Numbered from the stretch's first letter, positions 16,103 to 26,478 are shown. The stretch: 41,833 nucleotides of DNA from Anaerolineales bacterium (GCA_022450585.1 JAKUPR010000010.1:1-41833); one strand, 5' to 3'. Translations and numbers: made by a program. Notes: generated by a model from the sequence alone, not told the origin.

Positions 16103-16288
16103 ATGTCATATCTGAGCAATCTGGAGTGCATTGAGTGCCAGACTGACTACGATTTTAGTCGATTGCAAACCATTTCCACTAAGTACGAAACCTCGTTTTT
16201 CGCCAATCGTGACCCAATAAAACTATCGCCACACCCGAGAAACTTGCTCAAGCTCCAACAGTACGTCGAGTGGAACATGCGCCACTGA
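16103..16288 (+). pseudogene. Threonine synthase N-terminal remnant
   Basis: A 61-residue frame. Its start MSYLSNLECIECQTDYDFSRLQT resembles the zinc-ribbon N-terminus of long-type threonine synthases (LECxxCGxxYDxxxLQTxCxCG), and RDPIKL...PRNLLKLQQYVEW resembles the following YDLEKL...RPPSLWRYRELLP. It stops there: no PLP-binding catalytic domain follows, and the second cysteine pair expected near residues 25-30 (STKYETSF) is gone, so the ribbon cannot bind zinc normally. nurA begins 34 bases later. The best explanation is a gene truncated by deletion that kept its promoter. A small real protein is possible. The family match is from memory. Confidence 0.45.
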
Positions 16289-16322
16289 TTAACAACGGGA
16301 GGACACAAAGTATCTTTCAGTC

Positions 16323-17495
16323 ATGGCTCTTGAACTGAACAAACTTACGGACCAGGTGTCCGGAATGGGCGAGACTCTAGCTGCACGTTCGACTGAGCTG
16401 GCTGCTCGCCTGCCACAGGCCCAAGCCGCACTAAAGTCGATGGTTGACGATGACCCCATACTACAGAGAAAAATAGAACGCGCGCTCTCATTTCACTGGG
16501 CAGGAGCAATCCCCACTAATGAACCTGTACATGCCAGATTTCCATGTCCGGCACATCCGGAGCGTGCCAACATTATCGCAGCGGATGGATCGCAGCTCTA
16601 CCCCAACCGACATGGCATCGCGCTCTACTACCTCATCAACACCGGCAGTATCATTTTCCCCCACGGGATAGATGATGCCCCCACATGTGCATCTGAACCT
16701 CATCTGTTCTACAAAAACGATGACATGTACATGGGTGAACACCTAATCCAGGGAAATCTTGTGGACTCCCAGCGTGACCTGGCCGAACTACGAGAACTTG
16801 CCCGACTGACTGCGACTGAGGGCGAATCGGTCCCTACCCTAGCTATGGTAGACAATGGCCTACTACTATACCTAGGCCTCCACAGCAGCAATCAACGTCG
16901 CTCCGATGAAATCTTGCGTGATTACCTGAGAGCGCTGAGTGAAATCCATACCACGGGTGCAGCCATCTGTGGAGTAATAGATCGACCGCGCGCTGCCAAC
17001 GTTCTGCGCCTCCTGCACGTAGCAGAACTAGACAAGAACGATTTCCAAGCAGAAGACTTACGCCAGCTCGGTGATTATGCTCAACTCACTGATCGCATGC
17101 TCTTCGAGTCACTCCAACCGGGCGAGCGCAGTGCACTATTCATCAACGCATCCCCCGAGAACATGGAGAAATATATGCCGAGAGGACATAAGATCATGTT
17201 CTTTTATGTAAACACTGGCAGCATAGACCAACCAGGAATACTAAGGGTAGAACTACCAGAATGGGTGGCAATCCAGCCACAGCAATTGGAGCTGGTGCAC
17301 GCGGGAGTGGTTGAGCAAGCTCGCTTCGGAAGCGGCTTCCCGTATGTGCTCATGCGCGCACACGAATTAGCTGTAGTCACATGGAAACAGCGCGGTCAGC
17401 TAGAACAGATGGTAGCCGGCAGTATGTTACGGAGCGGGGTCTCGCCGATCATCTCTCGCAAAGCGCAGGGAAAGAAATGGACGGACGGAGGTTAA
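16323..17495 (+). CDS. nurA: NurA-type 5'-3' nuclease
   Basis: NurA nucleases act with the HerA hexamer to resect DNA ends. 390 residues. Motif I with a metal-binding aspartate, IIAADGSQLYP (D88); a second acidic motif AMVDNGLLLYLG (D177); GVIDRPRAANVLRLL near 217-231; and the C-terminal block FPYVLMRAHELAVVTWKQRGQLEQM, which is the NurA hallmark. The nearest Shine-Dalgarno-like GGGAGG is about 20 bases away, too far. A TTAACA (16289-16294), 16 bases, TATCTT (16311-16316) pair only 6 bases before the ATG suggests a leaderless transcript. First gene of the trio with the HAS-barrel-like protein and HerA. Confidence 0.87.
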   Translation: MALELNKLTDQVSGMGETLAARSTELAARLPQAQAALKSMVDDDPILQRKIERALSFHWAGAIPTNEPVHARFPCPAHPERANIIAADGSQLYPNRHGIALYYLINTGSIIFPHGIDDAPTCASEPHLFYKNDDMYMGEHLIQGNLVDSQRDLAELRELARLTATEGESVPTLAMVDNGLLLYLGLHSSNQRRSDEILRDYLRALSEIHTTGAAICGVIDRPRAANVLRLLHVAELDKNDFQAEDLRQLGDYAQLTDRMLFESLQPGERSALFINASPENMEKYMPRGHKIMFFYVNTGSIDQPGILRVELPEWVAIQPQQLELVHAGVVEQARFGSGFPYVLMRAHELAVVTWKQRGQLEQMVAGSMLRSGVSPIISRKAQGKKWTDGG

Positions 17496-17570
17496 CCATA
17501 CTCAGGTGAGAGATCTATCTGCGTGTCGCACCAGTCTATATTACCATCACTTTATGGAGGCTCCTACCAA

Positions 17571-18179
17571 ATGAACAACTCGGTTCCACACATCCCCATC
17601 GGCCGATTGTTGCGCAGCACCACTGTTGGTTTCACCTTCGGCTGCTCAGTTCCAGAACCGGAGGTTCCACTCTTTGGAGATTTTGTGAAAGCTCCTGCTC
17701 AGCATGGTCAATCTGAAGTCATCGGCCTGATTAGTGATATCCTCATCGAGGATGATCCTTTTGTACGCCAACTTATCGCCGCACCCGACTTACCAGAAGC
17801 CTATATTCAAGACCAACGCAAGAATCGCCAAGTACCTATTGAAGTCAGCGTACTTACAATCGGATACCGAAGGAACAATGCAGTGTTTCAGGAGCTACCT
17901 CCACAGCCCCCCATGACTCTAGACTATATTCAACGCTGCGAACCCGAGGAAATCGCCACCTTCACCGGCTCACACGACTACTTCGCTCTAATCATAAACA
18001 CCCCGGACACATCTGCCGACGAGTTGCTGCCAGCAGCCCTGCAACGAGCTGCGAAAGCACGCCCGGCAGATGAACGCAGATTTTTCATGCTACAAGCCGG
18101 CAAAGAACTAGCCCGTCTTCTTGCAAACGACTTGCCCAGATTGAACACACTTCTACGCCGCATACAGGTAATCCCATGA
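17571..18179 (+). CDS. Stand-alone HAS-barrel-like protein of the NurA-HerA locus
   Basis: 202 residues, no membrane segment. The N-terminal 60 residues (IGRLLRSTTVGFTFGCSVPE, then VPLFGDFVKAP and SEVIGLISDIL) follow the pattern of the HAS barrel, the small beta-barrel at the N-terminus of HerA and of F1 ATPase subunits. The remainder, including the charged helix near 155-190 (ALQRAAKARPADERRFFML), is not recognised. The ATG at 17571 was chosen because GGAGG precedes it at good distance; a GTG at 17523 is possible. Its stop overlaps the herA start (ATGA), so the two are translationally coupled, implying matched amounts and a physical role in the complex. Fold assignment is by motif reading only. 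Confidence 0.55.
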   Translation: MNNSVPHIPIGRLLRSTTVGFTFGCSVPEPEVPLFGDFVKAPAQHGQSEVIGLISDILIEDDPFVRQLIAAPDLPEAYIQDQRKNRQVPIEVSVLTIGYRRNNAVFQELPPQPPMTLDYIQRCEPEEIATFTGSHDYFALIINTPDTSADELLPAALQRAAKARPADERRFFMLQAGKELARLLANDLPRLNTLLRRIQVIP

Positions 18180-19864
18180 AAGACGAATCCGAACTCGATC
18201 TAATTTTCCCACGTGACCATAATGAGACAAGTGAGCAACGTCCCTACCTTGGTATGGTGGTGGGCGGGTCACTCTCCCAAGGACTTATCGTCAAACTGGA
18301 TGCCAGTGAATTTCCGGGCGGGATAATCGAGCAGCTTGCCATCGGTAGCTATGTAGTTATCCAAGGCCTGACTGGCCGGCGTTTTTTCTGCATCGTAACC
18401 GATATAGCTCTGGAACACACTAATCCTGCACTCGAAGCCAACCCCCCCAGCGAGAACGACGTTTTCAGTGCAGAGATTTATCGCAGCACAGTCGCCTATG
18501 GACGTGCCAGCATCGCACCAATGCTGGTCCTCGAGCAAGATGAAGAAAAACCAAAGCCAGTAAAAACTATCCCAGCGCATTTCTCTATCGTTGCGCATGC
18601 TAACGAACAGGACGTAGCCAATGTATTCGGAACTGAGGACGAGCACCACTTTCACATAGGTAGTCCCTTGGAAATGGACGATGTACATGTTAACATCAAT
18701 CTTAACCGCTTCATTGAGCGCTCGTCAGGCGTGTTTGGAAAAAGTGGCACTGGTAAATCCTTCATCACACGCACTCTGTTAGCGGGAATCGTGAAATCCG
18801 CCAAAGCATCCTGCCTTATTTTTGATATGCACAATGATTACGGATGGGCCGTCAGGGATGAGCGCGGCCGGGAATACAAGGGACTCCAGCAGCTCTTTCA
18901 TGCTAACCGAGTAAATGTCATCACGCTCGACCCGAAAACCTCGCAAGCTCGAGGAGATCGCCACGATGGGGCCCTGCGTATCCCATATGACGCCATCGAG
19001 CCAGAGGATGTAGCTATGCTGGAAGGTGTCCTTGCCCTCAGCGAAGTGCAAGTTAACGCACTATATTTTCTTCGTCGACGACTGGGCAAGTCATGGTTCC
19101 AGAAACTGATGTCAGATGATGACAATGACCGAGAAGAATTGGATAAATATGTCAGCGAGGGAGAGCTTATTAAAGGCACGCTAGGTGCTATCCAACGAAA
19201 ATTCGAACTCTTCCGGCGCATGGAGTTCCTACAAGAGAGAGTTGGCGACGACATAATCGAAGACATCTTTCACAAGCTGAATGCTGGCACCAGCATTGTT
19301 CTAGAGTTTGGCACATTTGGCGATAGTTTGCCTGCCTATATGTTCGTGGCCAACTATCTCACCCGCCGAATCCACCGCCACTACGTTGCAGCAAAAAACA
19401 TAGCGTCCGGGCGACAAGGCGATGACCCTAGGCCCCTGATGATTGTAATTGAAGAAGCGCACAAATTCTTAGATCCTGAGATTGCGCAGCACACTATCTT
19501 CGGAACAATTGCGAGAGAGATGCGCAAATACAACGTTACACTGCTCATTGTCGACCAAAGACCCAGCGGCATCGACGACGAGGTAATGAGTCAGATTGGC
19601 ACACGTGTTACCTGTCTACTAGATAACGAAGCAGACATACGCGCCGTGTTCTCCGGAGTCAGTGGGGCAAGCGCATTGCGTGAGGTGCTGGCCCGGTTGG
19701 ATACGCAGCAGCAGGCGCTAATTATGGGGCACGCGGTTCCCATGCCAGTAGTCATTCGAACGCGCGATTATGGCGAGAACCTGTATGCGGATCTAGGACA
19801 TGTAACAAACGCTGACCCAGAAACTAATGTAAAACATGCTAAGGAGGGATTATTTGAGGACTAA
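18176..19864 (+). CDS. herA: HerA-type hexameric DNA translocase ATPase
   Basis: FtsK/HerA-superfamily ATPase that forms a ring on DNA and drives the NurA nuclease. 562 residues: N-terminal HAS barrel (about 23-80, YLGMVVGGSLSQGLIVKLDA and GSYVVIQGLTGRRFFCIVTDI), Walker A GKSGTGKS at 188-195, the early FDMHNDYGW motif near 216-224, Walker B PLMIVIEEAHKFLD at 420-433 and the arginine-finger/sensor region VDQRPSGIDDEVMSQIGTRV. The coupling to the preceding gene and the upstream nurA give a three-gene DNA-end-processing unit. It converges on the ABC exporter genes with 39 bases between stops. Confidence 0.92.
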   Translation: MKDESELDLIFPRDHNETSEQRPYLGMVVGGSLSQGLIVKLDASEFPGGIIEQLAIGSYVVIQGLTGRRFFCIVTDIALEHTNPALEANPPSENDVFSAEIYRSTVAYGRASIAPMLVLEQDEEKPKPVKTIPAHFSIVAHANEQDVANVFGTEDEHHFHIGSPLEMDDVHVNINLNRFIERSSGVFGKSGTGKSFITRTLLAGIVKSAKASCLIFDMHNDYGWAVRDERGREYKGLQQLFHANRVNVITLDPKTSQARGDRHDGALRIPYDAIEPEDVAMLEGVLALSEVQVNALYFLRRRLGKSWFQKLMSDDDNDREELDKYVSEGELIKGTLGAIQRKFELFRRMEFLQERVGDDIIEDIFHKLNAGTSIVLEFGTFGDSLPAYMFVANYLTRRIHRHYVAAKNIASGRQGDDPRPLMIVIEEAHKFLDPEIAQHTIFGTIAREMRKYNVTLLIVDQRPSGIDDEVMSQIGTRVTCLLDNEADIRAVFSGVSGASALREVLARLDTQQQALIMGHAVPMPVVIRTRDYGENLYADLGHVTNADPETNVKHAKEGLFED

Positions 19865-19903
19865 CACATCCCGCGCAAAATTGTTACTGCAACTTAATGG
19901 ACA

Positions 19904-21751
19904 CTAAAGAGCACCATCTGTGATGCTAGCATATTCCCGGTCATGGACTTCCCCAGAGCTCTCGATATACTGCAAAGACTGATGTCGGAAATAGGTGTCA
20001 TACAGCTCTGCATAATAGCCACTCTTATCCATGAGATGCAAGTGGCTCCCCTGCTCAATAATGTCGCCTTTTCGCAACACGATGATACGATCAGCAGAAC
20101 GAACAGTAGAAAGTCTATGCGCAATCAAAATGGATGTGCGGTCGCCCAGTATTAGGTCCAGAGCCTCTTGAATTTGAGATTCCGTGAACGGATCCACGCT
20201 CGCGGTAGCCTCATCCAACAAAAACACGGTGGGTGCCTGTAGCAGAACACGGGCCAGGGCAACCAACTGCCTTTGTCCTAGAGATAGTCGAGCACCACGT
20301 TCGCCAACGTCAGTCTGTAGACCATCTGGCAAGGTATGGATCCACTCCCCTTCCCCGATACGACACGCCACAGCATGAATTTCTTTCACAGTTGCCCCAG
20401 GACATGAATAACTTATGTTGTCTGAAACTGTGCCGGAAAAAAGGAATGGGGACTGAGACACAATACCAAGCTGACGACGATACTGATGCAAGTCTAGACT
20501 ACGCACATCTTGACCTCCGACGCGAATGAGGCCACCTTGAAATTCGTAGAACCGCGCTAGAAGTTTGAGAAGAGAAGACTTCCCCGAACCGGTATGACCC
20601 ACCAGAGCCACGCTTTCCCCAGATGCAACATGCAGGGAGAAATTGCGGAGTACAGGCTCATTGTCACTATAATGAAAATCTACACCGTGAAAGGAAATGT
20701 CTCCAGCATTTTTAGATGGCGTCTCTCTCGCAATTTGTGCAACCGAGGGCTTGGCATCAATAAGAGCAAAGACGCGCTCAGCCGCTGCTAACCCACCCTG
20801 AAATTGGCTCCAGAACGCAGCCAGTTGCATCATCGGGAACCAGAAGCGATCAACCGTAGAGACAAACAGATACCATGCCCCAACCGATACTACATTAACA
20901 CTCACGGCACGGCCACCAGCGTACAGAATCAGTGCTATGCCAATGCCGGACAGTACAGTGAGAAATGGGAATACTGTAGAGAGTACCAGTCCGCGCCGGA
21001 AGTTAATTCTGTATGATTCGGCGTTCACTTCTGAAAACTCGCCGTAAATGGAGGATTCCTGGCGAAAATTCTTGGCTACGCTTATGCCGGTGACAGCCTC
21101 TTGAATGGCTGTGTTCACATTTGCCATGGCACGCGTACCCTGACGCGTAACCTTCCTAGCTACACGCCTCCAACCCTTCACGAGGTAAAACACTAGCGGG
21201 GAAATCACGAGCTGCAAGATGGCCAAACGCCACTCAATCGCAAACAATACAAATATTAGCACTATCACTACCGCCATTTGGTTGAGTACGTCCCCAACCA
21301 ACCGCATGGTTTGCCCAAATTCGTGCGTATCAGAGGTCACGCGACTTATAACCCGTCCAGAACGATGTTCGTCATAAAATGGCAGATCGTGGCGCACCGC
21401 AGCCCGGAAGGCATCGTTGCGCATCTGCAGAACAACATCTCCTATAAGCGCAGAAAATACCCGGAAACGTAGATAATTAAGAACCCAAGTAAGTACCCCG
21501 ATTGCCAAAATTAGCGCTGTCATCCGTAAGACCAGCTCTTGCTCACCGCTGGCTTCTAGCCGGTCCACTCCGCTTGCTACCAGAACCGGCATTGCCGCAC
21601 CTAGCACAGATAGGACCAACAGAGACAGAGTGACAACCAGGACTTGTCGTACGTGTGGCCGCATATAAAGAGCGATGCGCCTAACCAGATCTCGGTCACT
21701 GTAAACACGGTCATAGGCCTCAGTGGCGAGACCACCAAAAACTGAAGTCAT
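19904..21751 (-). CDS. Half-ABC exporter, subunit with canonical Walker B (heterodimer partner)
   Basis: 615 residues: six membrane helices in the first 320 residues, then the ATPase domain. Walker A VGHTGSGKSS, Walker B VFLLDEATASVD with the catalytic glutamate, switch histidine IAHRLSTV. The signature is altered to LSLGQRQ instead of LSGGQ. This pattern, with its partner's aspartate for glutamate, is what is known from asymmetric exporters such as TM287/288 and BmrCD. The ATG at 21751 lies one base after the partner's stop; a longer reading frame upstream would overlap the partner by about 95 bases and has no family support. Substrate unknown: lipids, drugs or peptides. Confidence 0.9.
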   Translation of the reverse strand: MTSVFGGLATEAYDRVYSDRDLVRRIALYMRPHVRQVLVVTLSLLVLSVLGAAMPVLVASGVDRLEASGEQELVLRMTALILAIGVLTWVLNYLRFRVFSALIGDVVLQMRNDAFRAAVRHDLPFYDEHRSGRVISRVTSDTHEFGQTMRLVGDVLNQMAVVIVLIFVLFAIEWRLAILQLVISPLVFYLVKGWRRVARKVTRQGTRAMANVNTAIQEAVTGISVAKNFRQESSIYGEFSEVNAESYRINFRRGLVLSTVFPFLTVLSGIGIALILYAGGRAVSVNVVSVGAWYLFVSTVDRFWFPMMQLAAFWSQFQGGLAAAERVFALIDAKPSVAQIARETPSKNAGDISFHGVDFHYSDNEPVLRNFSLHVASGESVALVGHTGSGKSSLLKLLARFYEFQGGLIRVGGQDVRSLDLHQYRRQLGIVSQSPFLFSGTVSDNISYSCPGATVKEIHAVACRIGEGEWIHTLPDGLQTDVGERGARLSLGQRQLVALARVLLQAPTVFLLDEATASVDPFTESQIQEALDLILGDRTSILIAHRLSTVRSADRIIVLRKGDIIEQGSHLHLMDKSGYYAELYDTYFRHQSLQYIESSGEVHDREYASITDGAL

Positions 21752-21752
21752 C

Positions 21753-23546
21753 TCAGCTCTCTTCTCGGTCCGGCTGCTCCCAACGACTATGGCGTGAAAA
21801 AATTTGTCGGTACGCAGGCGACGTCTTAAGCAGCTGAGAGTGGTCACCCACTGCTGTCACCCGCCCACGCTGCAACACCACGATTAAATCCGCCCAGCGA
21901 ATCTGCGAAAGTCTGTGAGTAATCAGAAAGGTCGTACGCCCCCGAGCAGCTCGACGAATAGCACTTTGAATTTGGTCTTCTGTGGCACTGTCAATCGCAC
22001 TGGTGGAATCATCTAAAACGAGAATATGAGGATTCGTCAAGAACGCGCGTGCTAGCGCTAGGCGCTGACGTTGTCCGCCTGAGAGCGTCATTCCACGCTC
22101 ACCGATTACTGTCTCATAACCATTATTAAACGTCATTATGAAATCGTGAGCTTGTGCAGCACGCGCAGCTTCTTCAACCTGGTGCTGTGTAGCTCCAGGT
22201 AATCCAAAGGCTATGTTGTCTGCTACGCTACGTGAAAAGAGAAAGAGGTCTTGCTCGATGATAGATATCTGCCGACGTAGGGACGCCAGCTGCCAATCGC
22301 GCACATCCACGCCATCAACCAGAACACGCCCGCGCTGCACGTCATAAATACGATTGATCAGCTTCACCAAAGTGGTTTTGCCAGAACCCGTCTGACCAAC
22401 CAGCGCAACGGTCTGGCCCGGCTCCACACGGAAACTAACTTCCTGCAGCACCTCAGAGGTCGGCGTGTACCCAAATGTGACGTTCTCAAAAACCACGCTT
22501 CCTTGAACTGCCTCCGAATGACCCTGCACGTTTTCGTCGAGTTCGGTCTGCTCCGTAATCAATTCCAATAGTCTCCGAGCCCCTGCGACTCCCAACGCCA
22601 CCTGTGAATATGAGAATAGTGATACAAATACTGGAAAACCAAAGAGAGCGATCAAACTCATAAATGCAACCACATCTCCTATAGAGATTGCCCTCTGCTG
22701 ATATAAAGTGACCGCATGCCAAAATCCAAAACCGTTTGACAGACCCATTAGTAATAACGGGAGAAAGCGTGCCTCAACGCGGCCCTGTAGAACAAAAGCG
22801 TCCCGGTATGCACCCGCGTGTTTCATGAAACGTCCGGTTTCAGTATTCTCCTGGGCAGCTGCCTTCACAGTCTCAATACCATCAATGGCCTGCGCCAGAT
22901 GCGCGTTCAAATCTCCAAATGTTCCCCTTACACGTTCAGAAATCGGACGCAATTCAGTAAGATATTGCCAAACTGCAGCCGCATAAAGCAACACAAAAGC
23001 CAGTGGAACCAACATTAACTGCGGATGAATGGAAAAGGCAAACACTACAGGCATTATAAGGAAACTGCTAGATCCAATTACCATATTGAGCCCAGGGTTA
23101 AACATCAGGTTAATCTCGCGCACATCATTTGTGGCTCGCGCCATAATATCGCCAACAGCGTGCATATCGTGGAAGGTCATGCTCTTGCCAATCAGACTAA
23201 CATAGAGCTCATCTCGGCTGTCACGTTCCACACGCTGACCCATGACCTCCGCAGAAAAATTACGGACTAGCATTACTAGTGACCGCCCAGTCTGGGTAAC
23301 AACAACCATTGCGGCAACCCACAGTAAACGGCGGTAGTCAGGAATAGCCTGCTCATTCACCAAAGCATCAAACGCGATGCCGATCAGCAATGGTATCTGC
23401 GATGCCAGAGCACCATTACCTAAAGACGGAAGTAACATTCCCAGAACCGGCCACAGGTGCCAACGCGCATGCGAAAACAGCCAACGTAACGGAGTTCGCC
23501 TATCTGGCGAATGCCGGTTCTGTACGGTAAATTCACTTACAGTCAT
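21753..23546 (-). CDS. Half-ABC exporter, subunit with degenerate catalytic site (heterodimer partner)
   Basis: 597 residues with an N-terminal exporter-type transmembrane domain and a C-terminal ATPase. Walker [11 protein letters not shown], intact signature [15 protein letters not shown] and switch histidine ITHRLSQI, but Walker B is [11 protein letters not shown]: the catalytic glutamate is aspartate. Together with the partner's LSLGQ signature this predicts one competent and one degenerate nucleotide site. The start at 23546 was chosen because upstream codons reach back through the hairpin-containing leader; TATAAT overlaps that ATG but the more plausible promoter is at 23604-23609. First gene of the pair. 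Confidence 0.9.
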   Translation of the reverse strand: MTVSEFTVQNRHSPDRRTPLRWLFSHARWHLWPVLGMLLPSLGNGALASQIPLLIGIAFDALVNEQAIPDYRRLLWVAAMVVVTQTGRSLVMLVRNFSAEVMGQRVERDSRDELYVSLIGKSMTFHDMHAVGDIMARATNDVREINLMFNPGLNMVIGSSSFLIMPVVFAFSIHPQLMLVPLAFVLLYAAAVWQYLTELRPISERVRGTFGDLNAHLAQAIDGIETVKAAAQENTETGRFMKHAGAYRDAFVLQGRVEARFLPLLLMGLSNGFGFWHAVTLYQQRAISIGDVVAFMSLIALFGFPVFVSLFSYSQVALGVAGARRLLELITEQTELDENVQGHSEAVQGSVVFENVTFGYTPTSEVLQEVSFRVEPGQTVALVGQTGSGKTTLVKLINRIYDVQRGRVLVDGVDVRDWQLASLRRQISIIEQDLFLFSRSVADNIAFGLPGATQHQVEEAARAAQAHDFIMTFNNGYETVIGERGMTLSGGQRQRLALARAFLTNPHILVLDDSTSAIDSATEDQIQSAIRRAARGRTTFLITHRLSQIRWADLIVVLQRGRVTAVGDHSQLLKTSPAYRQIFSRHSRWEQPDREES

Positions 23547-23570
23547 TATAGATTCATGAAGTTCACAACC

Positions 23571-23596
23571 AAAAAAGGCGCCCCACAATTGGGCGC
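23571..23596 (-). terminator. Intrinsic-terminator-like hairpin at the 5' end of the ABC exporter mRNA
   Basis: On the minus strand GCGCCC, loop AATTGTG, GGGCGC, then C and six T: six G-C pairs and a U-tract. It lies in the leader of the exporter operon, right at the predicted +1 (about 23597). No gene runs into it from upstream on this strand, so it is either an attenuator, a 5'-end stabilising hairpin, or a block against antisense transcription of the divergent gene. Confidence 0.55.
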
Positions 23597-23603
23597 ATAA
23601 CAA

Positions 23604-23609
23604 AGTATA
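23604..23609 (-). promoter_or_regulatory. -10 box for the ABC exporter operon
   Basis: TATACT on the minus strand; the -35 region is weak. Predicted start near 23597, immediately before the G-C hairpin. Confidence 0.4.
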
Positions 23610-23620
23610 ACGTATTCCGG

Positions 23621-23649
23621 TTACAGGAGATAAGCCCACACGGTATAAT
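23621..23649 (+). promoter_or_regulatory. Leaderless-type promoter of the GT39-like gene
   Basis: TTACAG (23621-23626), exactly 17 bases, TATAAT (23644-23649), then only 8 bases to the ATG at 23658. No Shine-Dalgarno is present. A transcript starting at the normal distance would begin at the start codon. Confidence 0.6.
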
Positions 23650-23657
23650 CGACGCCA

Positions 23658-26426
23658 ATGCGTAAAGGAACGTTTCTCTTTCCACTCACCCTAATCACTC
23701 TAGCCGGAGTGGCATTACGTTTTTATCAATTGAACACAATTCCGCCTGGATTACACTACGATGTAGCTGCAAATGCGATTCTAGTAGAAGATATTGCTAT
23801 ACGGGGATACAGACCAACATTCATAAGTGCATATACCGGAAAGGAGGTGCTGTTTTTTTATTCTACAGCAGCTCTCTATCGCCTAATCGGCTCCTCTGTT
23901 TTTGCCCTTAGAGCGTCCGCTGCACTATGGGGAATAGTAACGATCCCAATCACTTTTTTTGCCCTACGGCAATTGCTGCGACACGATCGGCATTCACGTT
24001 GGTTAGCAGCTTTCGGTGCCACTATGCTAGCGTTTTCGTTCGCGCATCTAGTCTGGTCTCGATTCGGTCTACGAGCAATAACTCAACCACCCGTTCAAGC
24101 ACTCGCAATAGGTTTTCTGTTCCGAGCCCTACGTGCAGGCCGCACACAGGATTTCTGGATTGCAGGAATATTTACAGGACTTAGCGCACACACCTATCTA
24201 GCAGCCCGGGCCCTGCCATTTGTTCTCGCCATTAGCACCCTGCCATTGCTACGAGCGTACTGGAATCCACGATCAATGCAGCCGCTGCCATCAGCCAAAC
24301 AAATCTTTGGTTTCATTTTAGCCAGCGGTTTAGTAGTGGCACCACTTGGAATCCACTTCTGGGAACACCCACAAGAGTTTCTTGCCCGCATATCACAAGT
24401 CGCACCTAGAACAGCGGAAGTAGAATTAGTATGGCAAGGTATAACCGCAGCACTAGGAATGATTTTCATATCTGGGGAACAATACCACCGCTTCAACATA
24501 CCGGGCAAATCATTACTCGGACCATTGCTAGGAGCAATGTTTTTGTTGGGCTACGCTTTCGCTGCATGGCGCCTCCTACGTACGCGAGGGAAAAATGGTT
24601 TGGACAAGCCCATAAATCGGGTTGCTGAACTGATGTTAATAGTATGGATACCGGCATTCCTGCTACCGACCGCCCTAGCCGTGCACGAGGTTTTCCCATC
24701 AACTGTGCGCGCATTCGGGCTTTTTCCATTACTTTTCGCTCTGCCCGCCCGCGGGATGATATTGGTGCTCGACAAATTTGCATCATTACACACGGTGCAG
24801 AAAATACGACTTCCTATTATTCTCTTAGCATTTGCCGGCCTAACTGGTGCTTTGACTACTCGCAATTACTTCGCTATTTGGTCCAATTTGAAGACACAAC
24901 ATCTTGCCAACGATGGGGACCTCGCACACGCAGCCCAATTCTTGAATACCCGCGAAGAAAACGCTGACAGTATCTACGTAAGCGCAATACACCACCAACA
25001 CCCTACCATGGCATATCTGGCAGAAGAATATGAAAAAATAAAATGGCTGCGCGACGCGCGTGCTCTCGCTATACCAAGCGATGGGTCCGCCCTGTATCTA
25101 TTCCCACAATCGGCGCAGCCACCGTCAGAATGGATATCTAAATGGAAATCGGCACTCACATATGCGCCCCTGGACCCACTGGGAAATATAGATTTCCACG
25201 CATATCATTTCGACCATGTGCGAGCAATACCACAACCTGAGTTCCAAGATATGTACGCTAACTTTGGAAACATAGCAAAATTGACCGGGTTTCGGATTGT
25301 GGCATCGCAAACCGGACAACCGTTACTAGTCGATTTAAGACTGCATGTACTAAATCCTCTTCCAGACGGCGATTACCGGTTAGTAGCTGACTTATTGGAT
25401 GCATGGGGATATCCATGGGTACAATCTTTCAACGAGAGTTACCCAGCAGAGCAGTGGCGAGAGGGCGAAAATATCATCGCCCGCCTAGAAATACCGCTCC
25501 CCAGCGGGATTCCTCCCGGAGAATACATTCTAGCATCCACATTGTACTCCCCCAGTAATTACCACAATCTCCCCGCGTTAGACTCGGATGGACGAGCCAC
25601 AGCTGCAGCGCTCGTTGGACCGCTGCAGATATCGCGTACAAAAAATCAGACTACAACAAGTGAGCCGGAGCTGAAATTCTCACAAGAATTTGGCGATTTA
25701 CAGCTATTGGGATACGACTTGCCATTGCGGTCCTTGCGCCCCGGAGAAACACTACCACTAGCACTCTACTGGAAAGCCAGCATAGCTCCCACTGAGGAGT
25801 ACCTCGTGAAACTGAAATTAGGAGAAATAATGCTAAGCTTATCCGCACCTGTACATGGAAGCTATCCGACCACTGCCTGGTCCACTGATGAGGTTGTCAT
25901 CGATCGCCACAACCCGCGAGTGGCACGCAATTTTCCCGCAGGAGAAAGTCCACTAAGCCTTGCTGTGTCTGTCTCGGGACATGAAATTAAGGAGGTTTCA
26001 CTAGGTGACATTAGGATTGCAAATGTCGAACGTGAGTTGGAAAAGCCTTACTCAGAGTATCCCACTGATTTCGTCCTAGGTGAAACCTTCCGGCTGGTTG
26101 GCTATAACATTACTACAGATTCGTCACTGCTTATCCAGCTGCACTGGCAGAGCATCGTCGTTAACGACACTGACTACACCGTATTCGTGCACGCCACGAA
26201 CACACATGGGATTCTAGATGCCCAGAGTGACAGCCAACCGGCGGACGGCTCCTACCCAACCAGCCTATGGATTGAGAACGAATTCATAGAGGACACACAT
26301 ACTCTCACCCTTCCACCCGGAGAATATTCTCTATCCATAGGCATGTATCTACCCACTACAGGTGAGCGCCTACTACTCGAAAGTGGAAAAGACGCCATCC
26401 AAATCCCAGAGATAATAATGCCTTAA
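23658..26426 (+). CDS. PMT/GT39-like polytopic glycosyltransferase with a soluble C-terminal domain
   Basis: 922 residues. About the first 400 form a GT-C type membrane domain: a first helix (residues 4-22), then the loop motif [16 protein letters not shown] with an aspartate (D35) at the position of the catalytic acid in PMT/ArnT-like enzymes, and repeated helices ([46 protein letters not shown]). These enzymes use polyprenyl-phosphate sugars as donors. Residues of about 520-920 are soluble and repetitive in style, with beta-sandwich segments ending near PLQI and PEIIMP (PxGEY and LPLALYWKA motifs). The downstream DPM1-type gene could supply its lipid-linked sugar. Acceptor unknown. Confidence 0.72.
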   Translation: MRKGTFLFPLTLITLAGVALRFYQLNTIPPGLHYDVAANAILVEDIAIRGYRPTFISAYTGKEVLFFYSTAALYRLIGSSVFALRASAALWGIVTIPITFFALRQLLRHDRHSRWLAAFGATMLAFSFAHLVWSRFGLRAITQPPVQALAIGFLFRALRAGRTQDFWIAGIFTGLSAHTYLAARALPFVLAISTLPLLRAYWNPRSMQPLPSAKQIFGFILASGLVVAPLGIHFWEHPQEFLARISQVAPRTAEVELVWQGITAALGMIFISGEQYHRFNIPGKSLLGPLLGAMFLLGYAFAAWRLLRTRGKNGLDKPINRVAELMLIVWIPAFLLPTALAVHEVFPSTVRAFGLFPLLFALPARGMILVLDKFASLHTVQKIRLPIILLAFAGLTGALTTRNYFAIWSNLKTQHLANDGDLAHAAQFLNTREENADSIYVSAIHHQHPTMAYLAEEYEKIKWLRDARALAIPSDGSALYLFPQSAQPPSEWISKWKSALTYAPLDPLGNIDFHAYHFDHVRAIPQPEFQDMYANFGNIAKLTGFRIVASQTGQPLLVDLRLHVLNPLPDGDYRLVADLLDAWGYPWVQSFNESYPAEQWREGENIIARLEIPLPSGIPPGEYILASTLYSPSNYHNLPALDSDGRATAAALVGPLQISRTKNQTTTSEPELKFSQEFGDLQLLGYDLPLRSLRPGETLPLALYWKASIAPTEEYLVKLKLGEIMLSLSAPVHGSYPTTAWSTDEVVIDRHNPRVARNFPAGESPLSLAVSVSGHEIKEVSLGDIRIANVERELEKPYSEYPTDFVLGETFRLVGYNITTDSSLLIQLHWQSIVVNDTDYTVFVHATNTHGILDAQSDSQPADGSYPTSLWIENEFIEDTHTLTLPPGEYSLSIGMYLPTTGERLLLESGKDAIQIPEIIMP

Positions 26427-26478
26427 TCCAAAGCGGTCGATACTAGTCCTTGCCGGATTTCATGCCATGCAAAGAATC

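Noticed and set aside
17554-17574. Six-codon ATG...TGA frame overlapping the start of the HAS-barrel-like gene
   Set aside because: Its ATG lies within the ribosome-binding site of the real gene, so it is more likely incidental than a leader peptide.
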